The notes under the pieces were generated by a model. That model had not been told where the DNA came from, searched no databases, and saw nothing but the letters and a program-made list of their open reading frames with translations. Of a stretch of 5,025 nt of DNA, positions 1 to 4,737 are shown piece after piece. Both the position numbers and the translations under genes were made by a program. Within the stretch, counting starts at the first letter, position 1, and every line of letters starts with the position of its first letter. The stretch is taken from positions 1 through 5,025 of the forward strand of contig QGUP01000183.1 in NCBI GenBank assembly GCA_003242505.1, in the 5' to 3' direction. This stretch comes from Bacillota bacterium (GTDB lineage Bacteria; Bacillota; Sulfobacillia; Symbiobacteriales; ZC4RG38).

Positions 1-364
1 AAACTAAGTACGTCTCGGGGGGTCGGAGATGTGGATAAAAGACAGCCGCCAGGGCGATCAGGCCCAGCACGGCGAAGATGGTGTAGGCCCGCCCGTAGGA
101 CGGCGCATGCTCGGTGACCAGCCCGAGGGAAAGGGCAACGGGGATCAGGCTGGCGACCACGACCACCATCCGGCTCTCCAGGATGCCGTACCCGAAGGCG
201 ATGAGCAGGAGGCCCGAGGCCAGGAGCACCGAGAAGGCGGTGATGTAGTACGCGGCGGAGAGAGGCGGACGCCTGCCGGCCTGGAGGTCCTGGGCGAACC
301 GCCAGACCATGTAGAGCGCCGTCAGCCCGGTGATGAGAAGGACGGCCTTGTCGAACAGGTTCAT
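1..364 (-). CDS. Small multi-pass membrane protein, partial (C-terminus outside window)
   Basis: Reading leftward from an ATG at 364-362, the frame stays open for 121 codons to the window edge, so the C-terminus is missing. The start is supported by AAGGAGGG (complement of 370-377), 5 nt upstream. The protein begins MNLFDKAVLLITG and has four likely membrane helices at about residues 5-22, 38-60, 66-83 and 93-110. They are separated by short charged loops (RFAQDLQAGRRPP near 22-34; TEHAPSYGRAY near 84-94). No enzymatic motif, cysteine pair or haem-ligand pattern is visible, and I do not recognise the family. It lies 185 bp downstream of, and on the same strand as, the Fnr-like gene, with a perfect FNR-type box between them. 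An oxygen- or redox-regulated membrane function is therefore a reasonable guess but only inference. Confidence 0.75.
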   Translation of the reverse strand, partial: MNLFDKAVLLITGLTALYMVWRFAQDLQAGRRPPLSAAYYITAFSVLLASGLLLIAFGYGILESRMVVVVASLIPVALSLGLVTEHAPSYGRAYTIFAVLGLIALAAVFYPHLRPPETYLV

Positions 365-365
365 G

Positions 366-378
366 GCGTTCCCTCCTT
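366..378 (-). promoter_or_regulatory. Strong Shine-Dalgarno site of the small membrane protein gene
   Basis: The minus strand reads TTAAGGAGGGAACGCC directly before the ATG at 364. AAGGAGG is nearly the full anti-16S complement and fixes the start codon of the partial membrane protein. Confidence 0.7.
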
Positions 379-418
379 AAAGCGCGTTGGCAAAGCGGAT
401 CGGCCAGCCCGCCCATCG

Positions 419-452
419 GCCGGCCCACCCCAAAGGGGGCGAATCAGCCGGC
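419..452 (-). other. GC-rich structured leader upstream of the membrane protein gene
   Basis: Two copies of the self-complementary GCCGGC (419-424 and 447-452) flank an inner CCCC-AAA-GGGG hairpin (428-438). They could fold into one interrupted stem-loop within the presumed 5' leader of the membrane protein gene. No run of T follows on the minus strand, so a terminator is unlikely. In DNA this GC-rich, such pairing can arise by chance. Confidence 0.25.
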
Positions 453-481
453 CCGACTCCAGATAGGGCGGAAATAGATGA

Positions 482-512
482 ACCGGCTGCCATCTCCAGT
501 GTGGCAGCCGGT
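482..512 (-). terminator. Probable intrinsic terminator of the fnr-like gene
   Basis: A perfect 11-bp inverted repeat, ACCGGCTGCCA (482-492) and TGGCAGCCGGT (502-512), encloses a 9-nt loop. On the minus strand it lies 37 nt past the TAG of the Fnr-like gene and is followed by TCATCTATTTCC, a short, interrupted T-rich tract. This suits a Rho-independent terminator with a weak U-tract. It separates the regulator from the membrane protein gene, so the latter probably has its own promoter. The same DNA is close to symmetric, so a role as a protein-binding palindrome cannot be excluded. Confidence 0.6.
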
Positions 513-526
513 CCACCAAGTCCGCA

Positions 527-540
527 TTGATGAAGATCAA
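527..540 (-). promoter_or_regulatory. Perfect FNR-type binding box TTGAT-N4-ATCAA
   Basis: The 14 bases TTGATGAAGATCAA match the FNR consensus TTGATnnnnATCAA at all ten defined positions, which is notable in DNA this rich in G and C. The site lies 9 bp beyond the stop codon of the Fnr-like gene and about 165 bp upstream of the membrane protein start. It is palindromic, but the only downstream gene it could control in this window is the minus-strand membrane protein. If the box sat at -41.5, transcription would start near 492, within the hairpin. At -61.5 it would start near 472, just past it. No convincing -10 element is visible at either distance; the best is TCTATT at 477-472, which would put the box near -68. 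Activation is thus plausible but unproven. Confidence 0.6.
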
Positions 541-549
541 CTAGGGTGA

Positions 550-1269
550 CTATTCTGCGTCTAGACCTTCGGCGATGGCGTGTAGACCACAAGGGTCACA
601 GATCCCGATCTGCTGGTACCCCCGGTCCTCAATCACCCCCCGGGACCGGAAATCCTGCAGGATCCGGACCGCGGTCTCCACGGCCACGCCGGCCATGGAG
701 GCGATCTCGCTGCGGGAGAGGGTGACCACCGACTGGCCGTCGGGTGTGCATTCCGTCGCCGACAGCAGGACGTGGGCCACCCCGGCCCGGGCGGGACGCA
801 TGGCGAGGCCGTGGAGTTTGTGATAGGCCAGGCGCACCTCCTCGGCCATGCCGGCCAGCAGGGCATAGACGATGGCAGGGTTGGCCTCCGCCAGCCGCTG
901 CCCTCTTTCCCGGGGGATGAAATAGGTGTCCGCGCCCCGCCGCCCGGCCCGGGCGCTGGCCCAGTGGGTCGACCCCGGCCCCAGGCCCGACATCCCGCAG
1001 ACGCTGCCCGCCGGCGCCAGGCGGATGATCTGCTCCCGGCCGTCCGGGTCGACCATGTATTCCAGCACCTGGCCCCGGCGCACAATCCACCAGCCATCCG
1101 CCGGGTCGCCCTGCCGGTAGATGGCCTCCCCCGGCGCATACCGCCGCTCGATGCCGACGGCGCCCAGGAGCGCCATCTGCTCCTGCAGGTCCCGCCAGCA
1201 GAACGGCGCCCCGTGGGTGCGCACCGGGCATGCCGCGCACCGGTCCGCCGGAAGTCGCTCCGTTGCCAC
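550..1269 (-). CDS. Crp/Fnr-family transcriptional regulator, Fnr-like with N-terminal cysteines
   Basis: A 239-residue protein, close to the usual 230-250 of the family, starting at GTG (1269-1267). A cNMP-binding-type beta-roll spans about 30-120 (YAPGEAIYRQGDPADGWWIVRRG is the typical GEXIXXXGD...XXXVXXG pattern). The long dimerisation helix is at about 125-160, and a winged helix-turn-helix at about 180-225. The recognition helix reads GVAVETAVRIL: E198 and R202 match E209 and R213 of E. coli FNR, but the FNR serine is replaced by V201. C11, C14 and C24 form an FNR-like N-terminal cluster (CX2CX9C). C91 could be a fourth ligand but sits in a different strand from FNR C122. C224 and C227 add a C-terminal CXXC. 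A cAMP sensor is unlikely because the phosphate-cassette arginine-serine pair is not seen. A likely role is sensing oxygen, NO or redox state and binding TTGAT-type sites, one of which lies just past its stop. No strong Shine-Dalgarno precedes the GTG (AAGGCAGG lies about 12 nt upstream), and no earlier in-frame start was found. Confidence 0.92.
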   Translation of the reverse strand: MATERLPADRCAACPVRTHGAPFCWRDLQEQMALLGAVGIERRYAPGEAIYRQGDPADGWWIVRRGQVLEYMVDPDGREQIIRLAPAGSVCGMSGLGPGSTHWASARAGRRGADTYFIPRERGQRLAEANPAIVYALLAGMAEEVRLAYHKLHGLAMRPARAGVAHVLLSATECTPDGQSVVTLSRSEIASMAGVAVETAVRILQDFRSRGVIEDRGYQQIGICDPCGLHAIAEGLDAE

Positions 1270-1375
1270 GGCCCCATCGCCTGCCTTCGCATATCCTCGA
1301 CACCAGCATAAGGTCAGGCAGAAAGGCGGAGCAATCGAGCGCCGGTAGGGGGCCTTTCTATCTAGTCAGGTTCCC

Positions 1376-1396
1376 GGGCGGTTCGGGTTCCCGCCC
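1376..1396 (-). terminator. Possible weak terminator hairpin after the glycosyltransferase gene
   Basis: GGGCGG (1376-1381) and CCGCCC (1391-1396) form a 6-bp stem with a 9-nt loop, 17 nt past the TGA of the GT-C gene on the minus strand. No T-run follows, so this would not be a classical intrinsic terminator. The surrounding 1270-1413 gap holds no gene I can support. A second imperfect pairing (GAAAGGC 1321-1327 with GCCTTTC 1352-1358) encloses a 24-nt loop. Confidence 0.3.
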
Positions 1397-1413
1397 TGTG
1401 GACCGGGGCCGGG

Positions 1414-3042
1414 TCATCGGCAGCGCCGGACGGAGGTAAACAGGATGAGCTCGGGGTTCGGGCAGGCCTCCTCCGGCGGGATCTCCTCAAAGGGAATGCC
1501 CTTCTCCGCCAGCCGCAGGGGGACGGAGATGAAGTTCCGCCCCTCCCGGCTGATCCGGATCACCCGGTTCTCGGCCTTCAGGCCGTCGAGCTGGGCCTCC
1601 AGCCGCTGGCTGTTGACGACCTGATAGCCGAGGAGCCTCAGGTCCGAACCCCCCGCGTTGACCCCGATGAGGGCGAGGAGGAGGAGCGCCGCCGCCCGGG
1701 GCACCCAGTGCCGGGCGGTCCAGCCGCTCACGAAGAAGACAAACGGAATCCACCAGAACTGGGGCACGTACCGGGCCCACCAGGCTTCGGGGTTGATGAA
1801 GACGGTCACGGCGATGACCCCGGCGATGGCCAGACCGGCGAGACCCCGGCGCCGGTCCCAGGCCAGCACCGCGGCCCCCAGGGCCAGGGAGCCCAGGGCG
1901 ATCCAGTGCATGAACGGCCCGAAGCCCCCCACCCGGGTGTCTACCGACAGTTGCCGGAACTCCCCGGGGTGGACCTTCCAGAAGGCCTCCCGCCGCTCCG
2001 ACGGGGCCGGCTGGATGGGGTTTCCGGGCTTGCCCGTCAGGGAGAGGTAGAACCGCTCCCAGCGCCCCTTGTCGAGGAAGTCCTGGGGAAGGTTCCCCGT
2101 CACGATGTCGACCTTCCCCGGCCCCGCCAGGGGGTAGAAGGGGTGTCCCTTTTCCAGGGTGTTGGTCACGTACGGGTTGTACCCGAAGGCCAGCACCCCC
2201 ACCAGCCCGGCCGCACCGAGCCAGAGCAGCCCCGACACCAGCCGCTCCCGGCGCCAGAGGGCGAGATACCCCAGAAAGGCAGCGCTCAACAGGGCCCCGT
2301 AGACCACCGCGGTGAACTTGGTGTTGACCAGCAGGATCAGGGCCAGGGCCGCGCCCGCGGCCGACAGCCGGTCGCCGGCTACCCCATGGTAGGCCAGAAA
2401 CCCGGCGAAGGTGAGAAGGAGGCTCCCCAGCAGCCCGTCGTTGTAGAAGGTGAAGACCTGCGCCATCGAGACGGGGTTCGCCGCCAGGCCCATGGCCGCC
2501 AGGGCGAGGATGGGACCCCGGTTTCCCGTCGCCCGGGTGAGGGCGGCGTGGGCCGCCGCGCCGGAAGCGACGATGGCGATGAGGTTGGTTGCCTTGCCCG
2601 CGTCGATGGCAGGGTGGAAGGTCCAGAAATAGAGGCCGGTGAGCCAGGACGCCTTGGGGTAGTGGGTGACCCAGAGGGACCAGGGGTAGCGAGGCTCGTA
2701 CAGCGGGTTCCAGCCCTCCCGGAGGGCGTGGATGGCCAGCATGTGGTAGCCCTGCCCGTCGTAGGAGATGTCGTAGACCCGGGCGCTGAGGACCACGGCG
2801 CCGGCCACCAGCGCGCAGGCCCCGGCCACCGCCGGCCACCGCACCGGTATCCCCTGCCGGCGCAGGGCCCATCCCCCGGCTCCCGCCAGGGCAACGGTCA
2901 GCGCCGCGAGGGTGGCCGGCTGCGGCGGCAGCCGGAGGAGGAGGGCCAGGAAGACGGCGCCGTAGGCCAGGGCGAGGAGGGCCGTCAGCCAGAAGGCCAG
3001 TTCCAGGCTGACCGGCGGCCTGGGGGAGTCACGACCGGGCAA
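1414..3042 (-). CDS. GT-C-type polytopic membrane glycosyltransferase (ArnT/PMT-like)
   Basis: About 542 residues with some ten to twelve hydrophobic helices and a soluble C-terminal tail (about the last 70 residues). The first large extracytoplasmic loop carries YDISYDGQGYH (D91, D95, H100), at the place where GT-C enzymes hold their catalytic acidic residue. Further on are NPLYEPRYPW, FTFYNDG and NPEAWWARYVPQFWW (R424, Y425), the last being typical of this superfamily. GT-C enzymes transfer sugars from polyprenyl-phosphate donors to acceptors outside the cytoplasmic membrane. The acceptor here cannot be told. I chose TTG at 3042-3040 because GGGGGTG lies about 8 nt upstream; it overlaps the SMR gene by 14 nt. 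TTG at 3060 also fits but has no ribosome site, and no in-frame ATG exists near the N-terminus. The overlap implies translational coupling to the SMR gene. Exact family is uncertain; membrane glycosyltransferase is likely. Confidence 0.82.
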   Translation of the reverse strand: MPGRDSPRPPVSLELAFWLTALLALAYGAVFLALLLRLPPQPATLAALTVALAGAGGWALRRQGIPVRWPAVAGACALVAGAVVLSARVYDISYDGQGYHMLAIHALREGWNPLYEPRYPWSLWVTHYPKASWLTGLYFWTFHPAIDAGKATNLIAIVASGAAAHAALTRATGNRGPILALAAMGLAANPVSMAQVFTFYNDGLLGSLLLTFAGFLAYHGVAGDRLSAAGAALALILLVNTKFTAVVYGALLSAAFLGYLALWRRERLVSGLLWLGAAGLVGVLAFGYNPYVTNTLEKGHPFYPLAGPGKVDIVTGNLPQDFLDKGRWERFYLSLTGKPGNPIQPAPSERREAFWKVHPGEFRQLSVDTRVGGFGPFMHWIALGSLALGAAVLAWDRRRGLAGLAIAGVIAVTVFINPEAWWARYVPQFWWIPFVFFVSGWTARHWVPRAAALLLLALIGVNAGGSDLRLLGYQVVNSQRLEAQLDGLKAENRVIRISREGRNFISVPLRLAEKGIPFEEIPPEEACPNPELILFTSVRRCR

Positions 3043-3388
3043 GGACCAACACCCCCGCAACGATCAGGATGAGGCCGCAGACCCGGGTCCAGCTGAAGGG
3101 CTCGTGAAAGAGCCAGATCGACGCGAAGAAGACCAGCACATAGCCGGCGGCGACCATCGGGTAGGCCTTGGAGAGGGGCACCGACTCCAGGGCCAGGATC
3201 CAGAGCGCGGCGGAGGCCCCGTACGCGGCCAGCCCGGCCAGGATGGGGCCGGTCATGGCGGCCCGGGCGAGCTTCAGCCACAGGGAGCCCGCCGCGGCGA
3301 AGGACGGCTGCATCGTCCCCCATTTCATCAGGATCTGGCCCGTGGCCCCCAGCACGATGGAGCCCAACAGGTAGAGAAACGGACCCAT
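3029..3388 (-). CDS. SMR/EamA-fold membrane transporter, ArnE-like lipid-linked sugar flippase subunit
   Basis: 119 residues with four membrane helices (about 2-22, 42-66, 75-94, 101-117), the normal size for the small multidrug resistance fold. The ATG at 3388 has GGAAGGAG 5 nt upstream. Helix 1 carries GQILMK (G17, Q18, K22). The second half reads LWILALESVPLSKAYPM...WLFHEPFSW...GLILIVAGVLVL, which closely follows ArnE (VPxxxAYPM, HEP, GxxxIxxGxxxL). The glutamate that carries protons in helix 1 of EmrE is missing (G14), which argues against a drug pump. ArnE/ArnF move undecaprenyl-phosphate aminoarabinose across the membrane. Lying between a UbiA-type phosphoribosyltransferase and a GT-C transferase, this protein is most likely the flippase for their lipid-linked sugar. 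Whether it works alone as a homodimer or with a partner elsewhere is not known. Confidence 0.88.
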   Translation of the reverse strand: MGPFLYLLGSIVLGATGQILMKWGTMQPSFAAAGSLWLKLARAAMTGPILAGLAAYGASAALWILALESVPLSKAYPMVAAGYVLVFFASIWLFHEPFSWTRVCGLILIVAGVLVLARS

Positions 3389-3441
3389 GGCGACTCCTTC
3401 CTGGTTCTGGACGTTCCCCTGCACAGACCGGCAGCAGCCGG

Positions 3442-4305
3442 CTACGACGGGAACCACTTCAAGATCACGACGACGGCGACCCCGTACAGCAGGACGGCGG
3501 CCAGGAGGCTCCGGTCCTGGAAGAGCAGGTCCTCCGGCTTGCCCCCCTGCCCCAGGACATGGACCAGGTACAGGTACCGGAACATCCCGTAGATGACCAG
3601 GGGGATGGTCCACATCAGGTGGGGCGTCCGGCCCGAGAGGAAGGTGAACATGCTGTACGCCAGGATCGCCCCGGTGGTGAGGATCCCGGCGATCTGGTCC
3701 AGGAATTCCACCGAGTACTGGTCGAGGACTTTCCGGTGCAGCCCCTTCTGGTGCTTCAGGAGCAGCACTTCGTGCCGCCGCTTGCCGGTGGCCAGCAGCA
3801 GGGACAGCAAGAAGACGCAGAGCAGGAACCACGGCGTGATCGCAACGTCGATGACCGCGCTGCCCCCCAGGGCCCGGAGCACAAACCCGGCGGCGATGGC
3901 CATGATGTCGACGATGACCAGGTGCTTCAAGAAGAACGAGTAGCCGAGGTTCAGGGCAAAGTAACCCACGAGGATCCAGCCGAATCCGGCGCTGAGGCGG
4001 AAAGCGGCCGCCAGGGATACAAGAAGCGCCACCGCGCCAAAGGCGAGGGCAACCGCCGGTGAGAGCCGGCCAGACGCCATGGGGCGGTGGCGCTTCTCCG
4101 GATGTTGCCGGTCTGCTTCCAGGTCCACAAAGTCGTTCAGGATGTAGACGCAGCCTGAGACCAGGGAAAAGAGAAGGAAGGCGAGGGCGGCTCTCCAGAA
4201 GGCGCCAGTGCCGACCCGATCCACGGAGAAGACGTAAGCGGCAAAGACCAGCAGGTTCTTGGTCCACTGCTTGGGCCGCAGTTGCAAGAGGAGTAACTTT
4301 ACCAT
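3442..4305 (-). CDS. UbiA-family polyprenyl-phosphate phosphoribosyltransferase (DPPR synthase-like)
   Basis: 287 residues with about eight or nine membrane helices. The N-terminus MVKLLLLQLRPKQWTKNLLVF is the hallmark opening of bacterial decaprenyl-phosphate phosphoribosyltransferases. The first Asp-rich motif NDFVDLEADRQHPEKRHRP (N57, D58, D61, D65, K71, R72) binds Mg-pyrophosphate. DIMAIAAGFVLRALGG (D133, R144) occupies the second motif region, and TGKRRHE (173-179), YSVEFLDQ (197-204) and KPEDLLFQDR (256-265) are also family marks. The expected reaction is PRPP plus polyprenyl phosphate giving polyprenyl-phosphoryl-5-phosphoribose, as in the mycobacterial enzyme Rv3806c/UbiA. A quinone or haem role is unlikely because of the DXEXDRXHPXKRXRP signature. 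I chose the ATG at 4305, with only a weak GGGG before it; an in-frame TTG at 4386 would add 27 residues without the family's character. It heads the operon, 53 bp ahead of the SMR gene. Confidence 0.93.
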   Translation of the reverse strand: MVKLLLLQLRPKQWTKNLLVFAAYVFSVDRVGTGAFWRAALAFLLFSLVSGCVYILNDFVDLEADRQHPEKRHRPMASGRLSPAVALAFGAVALLVSLAAAFRLSAGFGWILVGYFALNLGYSFFLKHLVIVDIMAIAAGFVLRALGGSAVIDVAITPWFLLCVFLLSLLLATGKRRHEVLLLKHQKGLHRKVLDQYSVEFLDQIAGILTTGAILAYSMFTFLSGRTPHLMWTIPLVIYGMFRYLYLVHVLGQGGKPEDLLFQDRSLLAAVLLYGVAVVVILKWFPS

Positions 4306-4373
4306 GGCCCCGTTGTCCCCATCACCCCATCCGGAAGTGTGGCCAGTGCCAGGACCCTTTTCAGGGCCGCCAT
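4299..4373 (-). CDS. Possible 24-codon leader ORF coupled to the ubiA-like gene
   Basis: An ATG at 4373-4371 is preceded, 4 nt upstream, by AAGGAG (complement of 4378-4383), a better ribosome site than that of the ubiA-like gene itself. The frame runs 24 codons (starts MAALKRVLALATLP, ends GTTGPW) and stops with TAA at 4301-4299, inside the ATGGTAA that contains the ubiA-like start. This arrangement would let ribosomes finishing the leader restart at the ATG of the membrane enzyme. The peptide has no codon run suggesting attenuation by a given amino acid. It may be chance: short ORFs are common and the spacing is slightly short. Confidence 0.35.
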   Translation of the reverse strand: MAALKRVLALATLPDGVMGTTGPW

Positions 4374-4391
4374 GGATCTCCTTCAAGGGCC

Positions 4392-4419
4392 GTTGTCGAT
4401 TTCCTTTCGATTCGACAAC
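4392..4419. repeat. 8-bp inverted repeat in the divergent promoter region
   Basis: GTTGTCGA (4392-4399) and TCGACAAC (4412-4419) are perfect complements around a 12-nt AT-richer spacer, about 90-115 bp upstream of the ubiA-like ATG. The AT-richer spacer in very GC-rich surroundings is in keeping with an operator or promoter element. It could also be a small hairpin in a leader transcript. Confidence 0.4.
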
Positions 4420-4457
4420 CCGGGGCCTCGGTCGCCCTACTCCCAGGATGTCGTCAG

Positions 4458-4468
4458 ATTCTCAGAAT
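4458..4468. repeat. Short palindrome ATTCTCAGAAT
   Basis: An 11-nt palindrome with one central base, in a locally AT-richer patch between the two divergent genes. It could be a regulator-binding site; no known consensus is matched with certainty. Confidence 0.25.
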
Positions 4469-4491
4469 GAGCCGGAGCCGCCGGGCCAGGG

Positions 4492-4551
4492 CCGTTGCCT
4501 GGCGGAGGGCCGGAGGACCGTTGCCTGGCGAACAGCCGTTGTCCGGCGGAG
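4492..4551. repeat. Three direct repeats of CCGTTGCCTGGCGGAG type
   Basis: CCGTTGCCTGGCGGAG at 4492-4507, CCGTTGCCTGGCGAAC at 4518-4533 and CCGTTGTCCGGCGGAG at 4536-4551. Copies 1 and 2 agree at their first 13 positions; copy 3 differs from copy 1 at two positions. Start spacings are 26 and 18 bp, so this is not a regular tandem array. The first copy is also flanked by GCCAGG (4485-4490), which pairs with CCTGGC (4498-4503) inside it. Placed between divergent genes, they look like multiple binding sites for one regulator. Replication slippage or a decayed repeat is the alternative. Confidence 0.55.
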
Positions 4552-4567
4552 AACGGTATGGTAAGGT
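4539..4567 (+). promoter_or_regulatory. Weak candidate promoter for the oxidoreductase gene
   Basis: TTGTCC (4539-4544) and TAAGGT (4562-4567) are separated by 17 bp and lie in an AT-richer stretch about 170 bp ahead of the plus-strand oxidoreductase. An alternative -10 is TATGGT at 4557-4562. The -10 matches are poor (3-4 of 6), and the -35 overlaps the third direct repeat. A transcript from here would include the long hairpin at 4585-4644. Confidence 0.25.
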
Positions 4568-4584
4568 ATTTCAGAGTTGGTCGC

Positions 4585-4644
4585 GGAAGAGGGTGGTCCC
4601 CACCAGGGTGTGGTCAGGCCGGCGTGGGGGGTCCACCCTCTTTC
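4585..4644 (+). promoter_or_regulatory. Long leader hairpin with competing small hairpin, upstream of the oxidoreductase
   Basis: GGAAGAGGGTGG (4585-4596) pairs with CCACCCTCTTTCC (4633-4644 region) as an almost perfect 12-bp stem with one G-U pair. After a T-T mismatch it extends through CCCC (4598-4601) pairing with GGGG (4628-4631). The 3' arm and the bases after it are T-rich (CTCTTTCCTTGTG). A second, exclusive fold uses the same bases: GGTGG (4592-4596) with CCACC (4600-4604) around a 3-nt loop. This pattern of a terminator-like stem and a competing stem suggests transcription attenuation before the oxidoreductase gene. No known riboswitch class is recognised. Confidence 0.45.
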
Positions 4645-4737
4645 CTTGTGCCCTTGAACCGTCATGCCTCTGGTCAGTGCCGGGAGCGGTCGGGCCCTGC
4701 GCCGCAGCAGGCACCTGGTTCGCGTGGGGGGATGGAG

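Noticed and set aside
1321..1358. GAAAGGC/GCCTTTC inverted repeat as a terminator
   Set aside because: The loop is 24 nt, the stem only 7 bp, and no T-run follows on either strand.
1708..3072. Long plus-strand open frame (454 codons) opposite the glycosyltransferase gene
   Set aside because: Its translation is rich in G, P, Q, E and R with no domain character. It mirrors the codon structure of the real minus-strand membrane protein, as is usual in GC-rich DNA.
3029..4267. Minus-strand frame that could join the SMR protein to a 290-residue N-terminal extension
   Set aside because: The upstream part is the UbiA gene read out of frame (proline/arginine/glycine-rich). The SMR gene has its own ATG with GGAAGGAG.
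1414..4305. Operon as an Arn (aminoarabinose lipid A) system
   Set aside because: The first enzyme is a UbiA-type phosphoribosyltransferase rather than ArnC. None of the ArnA/B/C/D enzymes is present in the window.
4306..4386. In-frame TTG start at 4386 for the UbiA-like protein
   Set aside because: It would add 27 hydrophilic residues not seen in the family, which normally begins just before RPKQWTKN. The AAGGAG in this stretch lies inside that extension and serves the ATG at 4373 in another frame.
4492..4551. CRISPR-like array from the three repeats
   Set aside because: Only three short units with unequal 10-bp and 2-bp gaps, which is unlike CRISPR repeats of 23-40 bp with spacers of similar length.
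4585..4644. T-box riboswitch suggested by AGGGTGG
   Set aside because: The core should read TGGNACC, but here it is TGGTCCC. No Stem I features were recognised upstream, and the downstream gene is not an amino-acid or tRNA-synthetase gene.
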